The notes: generated from the sequence alone by a model not told the origin. A stretch of 61,024 nt of DNA from an uncultured Eubacteriales bacterium (GCA_934501435.1 CAKSTW010000009.1:1-61024); one strand, 5' to 3'. Shown: positions 17,632 through 26,462, counted from the stretch's first letter. Translations and numbers: made by a program.

Positions 17632-20600
17632 TGGAAAAAAGTATAGAAAAAATCAATGATGAAAAGGCAAGAGAACTTATCAAAAACGATTTGGAGACTA
17701 ATTTTTTTGTAGAAGCATCTGCCGGCTCCGGAAAAACGACAATTTTGGTAGAACGAATGGCGAATATGGTAAAAGCAGGAACAGATATATCTAAAATTTG
17801 TGCAATCACTTTTACTAAAGCAGCCGCCAATGAGTTTTACGGAAGATTTAAGCAAAGGCTGGAAAAAGAAAGCAAAAACGGTGACGAAAAATGCAGAGCC
17901 GCTTTATCTTCTATTGACCTTTGCTTCATGGGTACAATAGATTCTTTCTGTCAAACCGTCCTCGCCGAGCATCCGACCTCGGCAGATATTTCCGTTAATT
18001 CCGAAACTATCAGCGAAAGTGAAGAACTTGATTTTTACAAACGCTTTTTTGTGAACGTTCAAAATGGTAAATACGGAGACGACTTAAAAGAAAGAAGCAC
18101 TCGTTTCCGTTTGTTTAACCGTGATGCCGAAACCGTGTTCGCTATAATGATGCAAACATTTGCAGACCGCAGAAATGCCGAATTTGCGCATCAACAGGTT
18201 CAGGAAAAATCCATCGATGAACTGTTCAAAGAAGAAAAAGAAAAGTGTGTATCGGTTTTAGGAAAACTATTTGAAAGTCATACGTTTGTAAAAAAAGAAA
18301 AAGAGAACAAAAACCTTGCGGCATGGGATTATCTTGTGGCTCACTATGAGGTTTTTAAAAACTTTTCCTGGGATGAAAAAATAACAGATATCATTGAGAT
18401 GTTCAATAAAACCAAGAATCTTTGTATAAAAAAAGAGGTAGATGTCGAACAATTGCTCGGAATAAACAGTGATACGTTTATTCCTCACGAATCAAGAGGG
18501 AAAACGGTATGGTATGAATTTTCGGACTATTTCCGCAAAGTTACCGAGAAACTGAACAACTATCGATTTTCGTTTTGTCAGTTGTTAGTTTGCGATTGCC
18601 TGGAAAAAGCCTGTGAAGAGCGCCGGAAATTGGGTAAACTGACATACTTTGATTATCAATATTATCTTGCAAAAGTACTGGAGAACGATGCAAAAAACAA
18701 CGGGACACTTATTAAGCATATCTATAACAGACACAGCTGCTTTCTTCTCGATGAATTTCAAGATACTAACCCGATCCAGGCAGAAATATTCTTTTATCTT
18801 TCAGCGAAAACCCTTCATGAGGATTGGAAAAAGTGTATCCCGCATAACGGCTCCCTATTTATTGTCGGCGATCCGAAACAGTCGATTTACCGTTTCAGAA
18901 GTGCCGATGTTACATCTTACCAAAATGTCAAGAAGTTGTTTTCGGGTGATGTCGGCAAGGTTGTGTCTTTATCCTGTAATTTCCGCTCAACTCTTCAGCT
19001 TTGTGAGTATTTCAATAATACGTTCAGTCACTTAATGCCGGTGGAAAACGATGACCAAAGTAAGTACCCTTTGATTCCGTACGACGAAAAAGAAAACGGT
19101 GATGACTGCTTTGGCGGTATATTTTCTTATCAAAAGGATGAATCTCAACCGGAACAGATCCTCGATATTGTCAAAACACTTGTTGATAATGAGAATTTTC
19201 TGATATTCGACACAAAGACAAAACAAAAAAGGAAAATCAAATATCAGGATTTCATGGTTATCACTTCGGGTAAAGGCAGTCTCGGCGATTATTCAACTAC
19301 GTTTTCAAAAGCAAAAATACCTTTCTATATGGAAGGTGCATCAAGCTTTGATAAATGTCCTGCTTTAGTCAACTTGATAAAGATATATGCCGCAATTGCA
19401 AATCCGAATGACAGAATGAAGATTGTGGATGTTTTATGCTCTGATGTTTATCGAATTGATGCATCAATAATTGCAAAGTATATCATTGACGGCAATTCTC
19501 TTTCATTGTTTGGAAATACCGATAGTCCCTTTTCAGAAGCGATAGCCGAACTCAACCGATTCGTGACCGATTCTTGTTTCTATTCACCGGCAGCCTTGTT
19601 TTCAGCAATAATGAATCAAACGAAATTGATCGAAGCATCGGGTCCGGAACGAATCGAATATCTGTATTTTGCACTTGAACTGATAAGAGAAAAAACCGCA
19701 ACAGCGGAAATTGACTCTATTGCGGCATGCAGCGAATATTTAGAGCGACTTTTACATTCAAGCGGAGAAGAACGCTGCCTGAGTTTTGAAATGAAGCAAA
19801 ACAGTGTTCATTTTGCAAATTTACATAAAGTTAAAGGACTTGAAGCACCGATTGTCATTCTTGCAAGCGGAAGAAAGCAGACAAAAACTCCGTCAATACG
19901 TATCGACTATTCCGGACAAACTCCAGAATGTTATTGTTTTGCTATCAGCGAAAGATTGCCGGGCGGCGGAGAAAAAAAGTGTTTGGAAAACACATTATAT
20001 CCGGCGCAGACAGAAGCAGAAAGCAACAGTGTTGATGCGGAATATAAAAGACTTTTATACGTGGCGGCTACACGTGCAAAAAACGCATTGATTATTGGAT
20101 ATGAAGCAACTTCTGAAGGTTCAACGGACACCAGAAACACTTGGCTGCCATTGCTCGAAAATCAGGAAATAACATCGTTCGAGTTCTCTGTTAAAGCTGA
20201 AGAAAACAATCAATCAAATAACGGTCTGAATATACATAAACTGCTTGAAGAAGGTAAAATCAATGTTCTGACCGACTCTGCATCAAAAGAACACACCTAT
20301 GAGATCAAATTGCCGAGCAAAATTAAGCTCAGCAGCGCCACAAAATCAGATGAATTCACTGATTCTGAAGAAAACGCAGAAGAACGAAAGAAAAAGAAAA
20401 ATCCCGCTCTCGTCGGAACGATTGTTCACCGTTTGATGGAATTGTTGGTGATTTCAAGAGGGAAGATCAATTTGGAAGATGCTATCAACGATATCTGTCT
20501 TGACTACGATGCCGAAGATCCGTACTATAAAACGATTCTTTCAAGTGTCGGGACGAGAACGGTATCCGGAGGATATGAGCAGGAAAACGGAAGAGAATCC

Positions 20601-20867
20601 GATATTCTTTCAGAATTGCTTTCTTCCGACGAAGTGTTTTGTGAATTACCGTTTTGCCGTAAAATTGATGATAAACAAATATGGCACGGCGTAATGGACG
20701 TGGTCTATCGCAAAGGCGATAATTGGCATATCGTTGATTACAAAACCAATGATGAAGAGGAAGACCTTGACACAAAATACCAAAATCAACTGAATACCTA
20801 TAAAGAGGCTTTCAAGGAATTAACCGGGAATGATGCCGATGTGCGAATATATCATATTGATGTGTGA
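17628..20867 (+). CDS. addA: AddA-type helicase-nuclease subunit
   Basis: A 1079-residue UvrD/Rep-type SF1 helicase with a C-terminal RecB-type nuclease. Walker A is SAGSGKTT (31-38), Walker B LLDEFQDTNPIQ, and motif III VGDPKQSIYRFR. The C-terminal VMDVVYRKG and HIVDYKTND carry the nuclease Asp and Lys. It drives unwinding and cuts DNA ends in the AddAB complex. Length is a little under the usual 1200 residues, mainly through a shorter 2B/C-terminal part. Start ATG overlaps the addB stop; its own stop overlaps a short reading frame at 20864. Same AT-rich composition as addB. Confidence 0.93.
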   Translation: MMEKSIEKINDEKARELIKNDLETNFFVEASAGSGKTTILVERMANMVKAGTDISKICAITFTKAAANEFYGRFKQRLEKESKNGDEKCRAALSSIDLCFMGTIDSFCQTVLAEHPTSADISVNSETISESEELDFYKRFFVNVQNGKYGDDLKERSTRFRLFNRDAETVFAIMMQTFADRRNAEFAHQQVQEKSIDELFKEEKEKCVSVLGKLFESHTFVKKEKENKNLAAWDYLVAHYEVFKNFSWDEKITDIIEMFNKTKNLCIKKEVDVEQLLGINSDTFIPHESRGKTVWYEFSDYFRKVTEKLNNYRFSFCQLLVCDCLEKACEERRKLGKLTYFDYQYYLAKVLENDAKNNGTLIKHIYNRHSCFLLDEFQDTNPIQAEIFFYLSAKTLHEDWKKCIPHNGSLFIVGDPKQSIYRFRSADVTSYQNVKKLFSGDVGKVVSLSCNFRSTLQLCEYFNNTFSHLMPVENDDQSKYPLIPYDEKENGDDCFGGIFSYQKDESQPEQILDIVKTLVDNENFLIFDTKTKQKRKIKYQDFMVITSGKGSLGDYSTTFSKAKIPFYMEGASSFDKCPALVNLIKIYAAIANPNDRMKIVDVLCSDVYRIDASIIAKYIIDGNSLSLFGNTDSPFSEAIAELNRFVTDSCFYSPAALFSAIMNQTKLIEASGPERIEYLYFALELIREKTATAEIDSIAACSEYLERLLHSSGEERCLSFEMKQNSVHFANLHKVKGLEAPIVILASGRKQTKTPSIRIDYSGQTPECYCFAISERLPGGGEKKCLENTLYPAQTEAESNSVDAEYKRLLYVAATRAKNALIIGYEATSEGSTDTRNTWLPLLENQEITSFEFSVKAEENNQSNNGLNIHKLLEEGKINVLTDSASKEHTYEIKLPSKIKLSSATKSDEFTDSEENAEERKKKKNPALVGTIVHRLMELLVISRGKINLEDAINDICLDYDAEDPYYKTILSSVGTRTVSGGYEQENGRESDILSELLSSDEVFCELPFCRKIDDKQIWHGVMDVVYRKGDNWHIVDYKTNDEEEDLDTKYQNQLNTYKEAFKELTGNDADVRIYHIDV

Positions 20868-20978
20868 AAATTTGGTTAAAAACCGATATGCCAATACAGA
20901 TTGATGCTGCACGAAAAGGTGCAATCGCACAATTTCTCAAAGAAAAAGTTAAGGAAGGCGCGACTGTCTGTTCCGGCT

Positions 20979-21019
20979 GTCGAAAAGGGGTCCCGACACG
21001 CTCCGCGTGCCTCGGGTTC
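20979..21019 (+). repeat. GTCGAAAAG plus CACGCtccGCGTG repeat, copy 1
   Basis: This ~40-bp block (ending in CTCGGGTTC) recurs in the same orientation at 21678-21718 with a few changes. Its core is a small palindrome. Confidence 0.7.
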
Positions 21020-21045
21020 GGATTATTTATTCTCAGTAAAGATTC

Positions 21046-21071
21046 AAAAGACACCGAAAGGTGTCTTTTTC
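21046..21071 (+). terminator. Terminator downstream of addAB
   Basis: Stem AAAAGACACC / GGTGTCTTTT with a GAAA tetraloop and a T-tail. Confidence 0.85.
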
Positions 21072-21080
21072 AATCGCACA

Positions 21081-21226
21081 AATCAAGGCGAAGCCTTGTA
21101 TGCAATCCGACAAGTCGGAATGTAATCATTTTCGTAAGAAAATGTATGTAATCAATCCGAAGATTTCCCTTTGAAGAACGATTACATACGCCTGTCGGCG
21201 ATTACATACCCGCTTACGCGGGATTG
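21081..21226. repeat. Inverted-repeat copy B, left part (palindrome array)
   Basis: Reverse complement of about 132-280, with the same chain of mini-palindromes and ATTACATAC spacers. It is continued after the 21227-21499 insertion by the part at 21500-21626. Confidence 0.85.
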
Positions 21227-21499
21227 GGCAGAGCAGATTCGAACTTCTATCGCCTGACCCCGGCTCTTTTCAGTGCTTTTTCCTCTTTTCGCCTTGTCGG
21301 GCGACAGCCCGACTGCATCTCAAAAAGAAAAAATCCCTCGAAAATCTCTCGGTGGCAGGTGTCTGCAGTTTTAACGGTACGGATTTTGGGCATAACGACA
21401 AAGGAACCGCAGTGAATACTGTCGTATTTACAAGGGACTGCGAAAGTCAGGACGGAAATCCGTCCGTCAAAACCGATAAAAGTTTGAATTTGCTCTGCC
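21227..21499. mobile_element. 273-bp MITE-like element with 26-bp terminal inverted repeats
   Basis: The left end reads GGCAGAGCAGATTCGAAC and the reverse complement of the right end GGCAGAGCAAATTCAAAC; similarity extends about 26 bp (to TATCG) with 3 mismatches. It interrupts repeat copy B at a point that is continuous in copy A (near 134-138), giving an in-window empty site. The flanks are TG on the left and TA on the right where copy A has a single TA, consistent with a TA target duplication carrying one mutation. TIRs plus TA suggest mobilisation by an IS630/Tc1-mariner-type transposase. It contains no gene of its own. Confidence 0.75.
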
Positions 21500-21626
21500 T
21501 ACATACCAATCCTTCGGATTGGATAAAAAAAGCACCTGCTCTCGCAAGTGCTTTTTTTGGCAGGGGCAGAAGGACTTCCCACTTGCGGTTCCCGGCATTT
21601 ACCTTCGTCGCATGCTTCTCAGTCTC
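21500..21626. repeat. Inverted-repeat copy B, right part
   Basis: Reverse complement of about 1-133. It includes the terminator hairpin AAAAAAGCAC / GTGCTTTTTT (about 21530-21556) and, next to it at 21556-21577, a 20-bp match to the 3' end of the nearby tRNA-Trp gene. From 21627 to 21738 only the second copy of the GTCGAAAAG repeat is recognisable. Confidence 0.8.
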
Positions 21627-21677
21627 TGCCGACCACTGCACCTTTACTTTTCTCCCTTCATCCGCCCCCGGCGGCGG

Positions 21678-21718
21678 TCGAAAAGTAAAGCCCGGCACGC
21701 TCCGCGTGCCTCGGGTTC
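21678..21718 (+). repeat. GTCGAAAAG plus CACGCtccGCGTG repeat, copy 2
   Basis: Same orientation as the copy at 20979-21019. The palindrome here is slightly longer (GGCACGC / GCGTGCC). Confidence 0.7.
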
Positions 21719-21738
21719 TCTTTTGCTCTATAAAACAA

Positions 21739-21771
21739 GGAAGACCTCCGCTTGTGCGGAGGTCTTCCTTG
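21739..21771 (-). terminator. Terminator of tRNA-Trp
   Basis: A long perfect stem (AAGGAAGACCTCCGC with its complement) directly after the tRNA 3' end on the minus strand, followed by GTTTTAT. Confidence 0.85.
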
Positions 21772-21773
21772 TT

Positions 21774-21849
21774 TGGCAGGGGCAGAAGGACTTGAACCCT
21801 CGGCACGCGGTTTTGGAGACCGCTGCTCTACCAACTGAGCTATACCCCT
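21774..21849 (-). tRNA. tRNA-Trp (anticodon CCA)
   Basis: 76 nt including an encoded CCA end. On the minus strand it starts AGGGGTATAGCTC; the anticodon stem GCGGT/ACCGC encloses CTCCAAA; the T-loop is TTCAAGT. The 7-bp acceptor stem pairs with one G-T. Confidence 0.95.
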
Positions 21850-22102
21850 GTATTCGGCTGCAATCTGCAACGGAGGTATTATAGCATACTTTTTGAGGTT
21901 TTGCAAGTGGTTTTTGTGAATTTTTTCAAAAAATGAAAAAATCTTTTGCAATATCGCGAAAAGACAAGGTCAATAAAAGGCTGTTTTTTCGAAACGGGGA
22001 CTTCGGAAAAGCCTCTTCGTTTACGGACGGACTTCTTCCGCCTCTTTTGTCGGAAGAGGGAAGGTTTCCGTCCCTTAATGAGAGACCTTGTTTTCCCCAC
22101 TT
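21850..22102. other. Non-coding spacer
   Basis: Between tRNA-Trp and the lipoprotein terminator I see no gene. There is a T/A-rich stretch near 21880-21960 that could hold the tRNA promoter, but no convincing -35/-10 pair. Confidence 0.5.
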
Positions 22103-22136
22103 AAAAAGGGCAGCAAAACTTTTTGTTTTACTGCCC
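22103..22136 (-). terminator. Terminator of the FKBP lipoprotein gene
   Basis: Stem 22108-22119 with 22125-22136 (one bulge), followed on the minus strand by TTTTT. Confidence 0.8.
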
Positions 22137-22143
22137 GCAGTTT

Positions 22144-23262
22144 TTATTCCGTTGCCGTGTTGTCGGTCGCGACCGAGCCGTCGCTGTAAGTTCCGACTTC
22201 GGTGACGTGTTCGTTTAGGAAATTCATCGCTTTTCTCGTCGTGATGCTTAATTTGATCAGGTCTTTCGACATCTGTTTTTCAAGTTCTTCAAGGGTGGTA
22301 TTCTGTTCTTTTGCCAAAGCCTCGGCTTCCGTTTTGTATTCATCTTCGGTCTTTATGAAAAGGTCCTCAAGCTGCGCCACTCTCATAAGAACTATTGACT
22401 TCTTTTCATTAGTCGATGCCTGACTGTCCGCATACTGCTTGAAGGCGTCTTCGCTCCATCCGAATGAGGCAAGGAATGTTGCAAATTCCAGATTGTTGTC
22501 TTTTGCATAGCCCTCATAGGTCTCTTGTATATAGTTATAGAAAATGTCATAGAGACCCTCGGGTTTTGTATCGGAAATCTTCGAATTGCTCTCTATCTGT
22601 GCGGTGGCATAATACGCTCTGTAAAGGACCATATTTTCATGAGCCGCTTTTTCGAGTTCCGTGAATTTTGCTTTTTTATATTCGTCGATCGTCTTGTAAT
22701 CGGTGTTCGCGGCGATAAAAGCGTCGGTGAGTTCGGGATATTTCGTTTCGGTTATTTTGTTGAGCGTTACTTCGAAAACGACGTCTTTACCCGCCATATC
22801 GGGGTTATTCGGATACGGGTCGGGGAACTTGAGGTTCAGTTCAAACTTGTCGCCGACGTTCTTGCCGACAACTCCGTCTTCAAAGCCGTCGATAAAGGAC
22901 TTGCTTCCGAGAACGAGAGAATAACCCGTTGCGGAGCCGTTGTCAAAGGCAACTCCGTCGAGTTTCCCGACAAAATCAATATTTACGGTGTCCCCGTTCT
23001 GAGCCGCGCGGTCGGTCACTTCGACTTCTTCGGCAGATTTTGTGAGAAGACTGCTTAATTCCTTTTCAACGTCGGCGTCGGTAACGTCGGGGTACATATC
23101 GAGTTCGATATTCGAATAATCTGCAAGTTCGACGTATTTGGACCAATCCAAGGCTTTCATATCGTCGTAAGAGAGCGTTTTTTCCGTTTTACTTTCACCG
23201 CAGGCGCAGAGCATTGCAAGAGACATTGCCGCGACGAGGAAAACAGCTGTTATTTTTTTCAT
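22144..23262 (-). CDS. FKBP-type peptidyl-prolyl isomerase lipoprotein with trigger-factor-like C-terminus
   Basis: A 372-residue lipoprotein with a hydrophobic signal and lipobox LCAC (lipidated Cys21). An FKBP domain follows at about 85-185 (NGDTVNIDFVGKLDGVAFDN, then FIDGFEDGVVGKNVGDKF). The remaining ~185 residues are helical and acidic and resemble the C-terminal chaperone domain of trigger factor. Such proteins help fold exported proteins on the outer face of the membrane, comparable to PrsA. It is a single gene with its own promoter and terminator. A foldase at the surface would suit an organism that exports the large proteins encoded at 27-58 kb, but linkage is only inference. Confidence 0.88.
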   Translation of the reverse strand: MKKITAVFLVAAMSLAMLCACGESKTEKTLSYDDMKALDWSKYVELADYSNIELDMYPDVTDADVEKELSSLLTKSAEEVEVTDRAAQNGDTVNIDFVGKLDGVAFDNGSATGYSLVLGSKSFIDGFEDGVVGKNVGDKFELNLKFPDPYPNNPDMAGKDVVFEVTLNKITETKYPELTDAFIAANTDYKTIDEYKKAKFTELEKAAHENMVLYRAYYATAQIESNSKISDTKPEGLYDIFYNYIQETYEGYAKDNNLEFATFLASFGWSEDAFKQYADSQASTNEKKSIVLMRVAQLEDLFIKTEDEYKTEAEALAKEQNTTLEELEKQMSKDLIKLSITTRKAMNFLNEHVTEVGTYSDGSVATDNTATE

Positions 23263-23358
23263 AGTTTCACACCTTTGTCCGTTTTTGATAAAATTATAGC
23301 CTGTAAAAAAGTCAGGAAAAACAATTAAATGCGGCTATTTTTAGGAAAAACCCAAATT

Positions 23359-23387
23359 ATTTTACCATAAAAGGCTTTGTAAGTCAA
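23359..23387 (-). promoter_or_regulatory. Promoter of the FKBP lipoprotein gene
   Basis: Minus strand TTGACT, a 17-bp spacer, TAAAAT, about 97 bp before the start codon. A second TATAAT lies closer but has a poor -35. Confidence 0.65.
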
Positions 23388-23415
23388 GTTTTGCGAAAAA
23401 GTTTGAATAATTTCC

Positions 23416-23444
23416 TTGTAAAAGTGCAGAGGTTATGATATACT
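23416..23444 (+). promoter_or_regulatory. Promoter of the solute-binding protein operon
   Basis: TTGTAA, a 17-bp spacer, TATACT, 23 bp before the ATG, with GGAGG at 23456-23460. Confidence 0.75.
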
Positions 23445-23466
23445 ACCGATATAACGGAGGTGCGGT

Positions 23467-24804
23467 ATGAAAAAAGGTTTCCTGCTTGCTTTGGCGGCGG
23501 TTTTTCTGCTGTTTTCCGCCGGTTGTTCATACGATCCGAACGCGACGGACGAAGACGTTCTTCCCGATGACTACAAGCCTTCCGCCGAGGGGTACGTTTA
23601 TACCGTGCTTTCCGATTTGCGGTCGATGAAGTCCCTTTGCGACGTGTCTTCCGACAGCGAGATATCGGATAAACTGAGAAAACATTACGAGACGATCGAA
23701 AAGGAACTCGGCTGTACTGTTTCCCTGCAGATAACGACCGATACGATAGAAAGCGACGTTTTCAGAACGTCGACGGGGAAAAGCGGGCGCGCGGACCTTA
23801 TCGAGACCGACGCTTCTACCGTCTCCCGACTTCTTAAGGGAGGATATCTGACTTCTCTTGAGGATATGGGGCTTGACCCGTCGGACGAAAAGTTCGGGCT
23901 TGCGTCGCAGAAATCCTTCTTTGAAAAAGACGGGAAAACTTACGGCTTTTTTCCTCTGCTTCTGGGCGTTTCCGCTCCGACTTACAGTTATGTCCTTTAT
24001 TATAACGAAAGCCTTGTAAAAAAATATTCGGGCGAAGATATCGCCGTTTTATATGAAAACGGACAGTGGACCCGTGAAAAGTTTTCCGAAATTGCAAAAG
24101 CGGTGACAACGGACGACGCGGGGCGAAAGACTTACGCTTTTGTTACTCCGACGGCGGAATTTCCCGAATTTATCGACGCGGCGCTCTATTCGTCGGGACA
24201 GACCGCGGTAAAGAACGGTAAATGCGGATATGAAAGATATCCGACCCTGAATACCGTGGACTGGATAAAAACGATGGTGACTTCCGACAGGGTTTCGCTT
24301 TCGGCGACGGGAGAAAACTCCGATATCTTAAATTTTGCGGGAGGAAATACTGCGTTCCTCGTTTCGGGCGCAAGAACGGGCTTTTCTCTCAATTCGGATT
24401 TTCCGCAGACCTCTCTCGGAAAAGATATGAGGCTCACCTCTTTTCCGGGTTCGTCGTCGGGCGCTTCTTTCGGGAAAAACGACACCTTTTACGCGATAAC
24501 GACTCAGGGGAAAAAAGCGAGAGCCGACAGCGCGATAATTCTTGACCGCATTTTCTCTCTTATGGAGGGGGACGACGCGGACAGTTGGAAAAGGGAAGCC
24601 GAAACGACTTATTTCTTCGATAAACGCGACTTCTCGACATATATAACAAACCTTGAGACCGCCGGAAACGACGGACTTCTGGATATCCCCGATTTTGCCG
24701 ACGCCCTGCACGAAGCATGGTCTCTCGTCGTAAGAGGGAGCAAAAGCACGGCTCAGGCTTATGAAGAAATAGAAAACGTAATAAACGGCCTTACGGCAAA
24801 TTGA
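23467..24804 (+). CDS. Extracellular solute-binding lipoprotein (family 1 type)
   Basis: A 445-residue lipoprotein with lipobox FSAGC (Cys20). The mature part has the look of family 1 ABC substrate-binding proteins: YYNESLVKKY and NGQWTREKFSEIAKAV are the typical hinge-region segments, and WKREAETTYFFDKRDF is near the C-terminus. No permease or ATPase gene is nearby, so it is an orphan component; the sugar or other ligand is unknown. It is the first gene of a short plus-strand run with the ACT, UPF0210 and GtrA genes (13-bp gap to the next), although these have no obvious joint function. Confidence 0.85.
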   Translation: MKKGFLLALAAVFLLFSAGCSYDPNATDEDVLPDDYKPSAEGYVYTVLSDLRSMKSLCDVSSDSEISDKLRKHYETIEKELGCTVSLQITTDTIESDVFRTSTGKSGRADLIETDASTVSRLLKGGYLTSLEDMGLDPSDEKFGLASQKSFFEKDGKTYGFFPLLLGVSAPTYSYVLYYNESLVKKYSGEDIAVLYENGQWTREKFSEIAKAVTTDDAGRKTYAFVTPTAEFPEFIDAALYSSGQTAVKNGKCGYERYPTLNTVDWIKTMVTSDRVSLSATGENSDILNFAGGNTAFLVSGARTGFSLNSDFPQTSLGKDMRLTSFPGSSSGASFGKNDTFYAITTQGKKARADSAIILDRIFSLMEGDDADSWKREAETTYFFDKRDFSTYITNLETAGNDGLLDIPDFADALHEAWSLVVRGSKSTAQAYEEIENVINGLTAN

Positions 24805-24817
24805 AAGGAAGAAAAAA

Positions 24818-25087
24818 ATGAAAGCAGTAGTAACCGTTATAGGGAAGGACGCCGTCGGAATTACGGCGAAAGTCTCCGCAGTGTGCGCAAAACACGGCGC
24901 AAATATCGTCGATATAACCCAGAAAGTTCTCGACGACCTTTTCGTTATGATAATGATAACCGAGGTCGACGGTCTTGACGTTAAATTTACCGATTTCGTC
25001 GATGAAATGGTAAAGGCGGGAAAAGATGCAGGACTTGAAATACACGTTATGCACGAAGATATCTTCAACGCGATGCACACTATATAG
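24818..25087 (+). CDS. ACT-domain protein, UPF0237 family
   Basis: An 89-residue stand-alone ACT domain (beta-alpha-beta-beta-alpha-beta) beginning MKAVVTVIGKDAVGITAKVS. It belongs to the UPF0237 group, which is almost always next to a UPF0210 gene as here (8-bp gap to 25096). ACT domains bind small ligands, often amino acids, so it may be a ligand-sensing partner. A ribosome site GGAAG precedes the ATG. Confidence 0.92.
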   Translation: MKAVVTVIGKDAVGITAKVSAVCAKHGANIVDITQKVLDDLFVMIMITEVDGLDVKFTDFVDEMVKAGKDAGLEIHVMHEDIFNAMHTI

Positions 25088-25095
25088 GTGACGGT

Positions 25096-26451
25096 ATGAT
25101 AAACAGTAACGATATTCTTGAAACGATAAGAATGATAACGCAGGAGCACCTCGACGTCAGAACGATAACCATGGGTATTTCTCTTCTCGACTGCGCGTCC
25201 TCCGACGTCAAAAGCGCCTGCGACAGAATTTACGATAAAATATGCAGAAAAGCCGAAAAACTTGTCGAAACGGGCAACGACATCGAAAAGGAATTCGGTA
25301 TTCCCATAATACATAAGAGGATTTCGGTGACCCCAATCTCTCTTGTCGCCGCTCCCTGCAGGACAAACGACCTCGTGCCCTTTGCCCGCACTCTGCAAAA
25401 AGCGGCGGATGCCTGCGGCGTAAACTTCATCGGGGGCTTTTCAGCCCTTGTTCAGAAAGGCTTTACCGACAGCGATCTCGCCCTTATAAATTCGCTTCCC
25501 GAGGCTCTTGCCGTGACCGAAAACGTCTGTTCTTCGGTAAACGTCGGTTCGACGAAAGCGGGTATAAATATGGACGCCGTCGAACTTATGGGACGAAAAA
25601 TAAAAGACCTTGCGTTTGAAACGAAAGACAAAAATTCGATAGGCTGCGCAAAACTCGTCGTCTTCTGCAACGTTCCCGAAGATAACCCGTTTATGGCTGG
25701 CGCTTTCCACGGAGCAGGGGAGGCCGACGCCGCGATAAACGTAGGCGTTTCGGGACCCGGCGTTGTCAAGGTCGCTCTCGAAAAATGCGACGGAGATCTT
25801 GCCGAAGTTGCCGAAACCGTCAAGAAGACCGCATTCAAGATAACAAGAACGGGACAGCTCGTCGCAAATGAAGCGTCCCGCCGTCTCGGAGTGCCGTTCG
25901 GAATAGTCGACCTGTCGCTTGCCCCGACCCCCGCCGTCGGAGACTCCGTTGCGTATATCCTCGAAGAAATGGGACTTGAAAAATGCGGAACTCACGGAAC
26001 TACCGCCGCCCTTGCGCTTCTTAACGACGCCGTCAAAAAGGGCGGAGTTATGGCGTCAAGTCAGGTCGGAGGGCTTTCGGGCGCGTTTATCCCCGTTTCC
26101 GAAGACGCCGGAATGATCGCCGCCGCCGAATGCGGAGCGCTTACCCTTTCCAAACTCGAAGCGATGACCGCCGTCTGCTCGGTAGGTCTTGATATGATAG
26201 CCGTTCCGGGCGACACTTCCGCTTCGACAATTTCCGCGATAATCGCCGACGAAATGGCGATAGGAATGGTCAACAGCAAGACGACCGCCGTCCGTCTTAT
26301 CCCGGCTTACGGCAAAAAAGTCGGCGACAGTATAGAATTCGGCGGACTTCTCGGAGCCGCTCCGATAATGCCGGTAAGCGGATATTCCGCTGAAAAATTC
26401 ATTTCCCGCAAAGGGAGAATTCCCGCGCCTATACAAAGTCTTAAAAATTAG
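25096..26451 (+). CDS. UPF0210 (DUF711) family protein
   Basis: A 451-residue protein of the UPF0210/DUF711 family, full length. Glycine-rich segments such as GAFHGAGEADAAINVGVSGP and FGIVDLSLAPTPAVGDSVA are diagnostic. Structural relatives have a PFL/radical-enzyme-like barrel, but no reaction is established. The constant pairing with the small ACT protein suggests a two-component enzyme or regulator. Well conserved and intact. Confidence 0.93.
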   Translation: MINSNDILETIRMITQEHLDVRTITMGISLLDCASSDVKSACDRIYDKICRKAEKLVETGNDIEKEFGIPIIHKRISVTPISLVAAPCRTNDLVPFARTLQKAADACGVNFIGGFSALVQKGFTDSDLALINSLPEALAVTENVCSSVNVGSTKAGINMDAVELMGRKIKDLAFETKDKNSIGCAKLVVFCNVPEDNPFMAGAFHGAGEADAAINVGVSGPGVVKVALEKCDGDLAEVAETVKKTAFKITRTGQLVANEASRRLGVPFGIVDLSLAPTPAVGDSVAYILEEMGLEKCGTHGTTAALALLNDAVKKGGVMASSQVGGLSGAFIPVSEDAGMIAAAECGALTLSKLEAMTAVCSVGLDMIAVPGDTSASTISAIIADEMAIGMVNSKTTAVRLIPAYGKKVGDSIEFGGLLGAAPIMPVSGYSAEKFISRKGRIPAPIQSLKN

Positions 26452-26462
26452 GAAGATGAAAA

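Larger units (their letters stand above)
20864..21151 (+). pseudogene. Truncated reading frame coupled to addA and overrun by a repeat
   Basis: GTG at 20864 overlaps the addA stop by four bases (GTGA), as for a coupled third operon gene. The first ~38 residues look like a normal protein start (MKIWLKTDMPIQIDAARKGA onward, ending in a CSGC pair). From about 20979 the frame runs into a repeat found again at 21678 (GTCGAAAAG, then a CACGC/GCGTG palindrome), a terminator and the palindrome array, so the rest of the predicted protein is repeat sequence. I read it as a gene remnant cut by repeat acquisition. It could also be chance; I do not recognise the family. Confidence 0.3.

Noticed and set aside
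21352..21884. Several reading frames over the repeat and tRNA-Trp region
   Set aside because: They translate MITE, repeat and tRNA sequence; composition and lack of starts show they are not genes.
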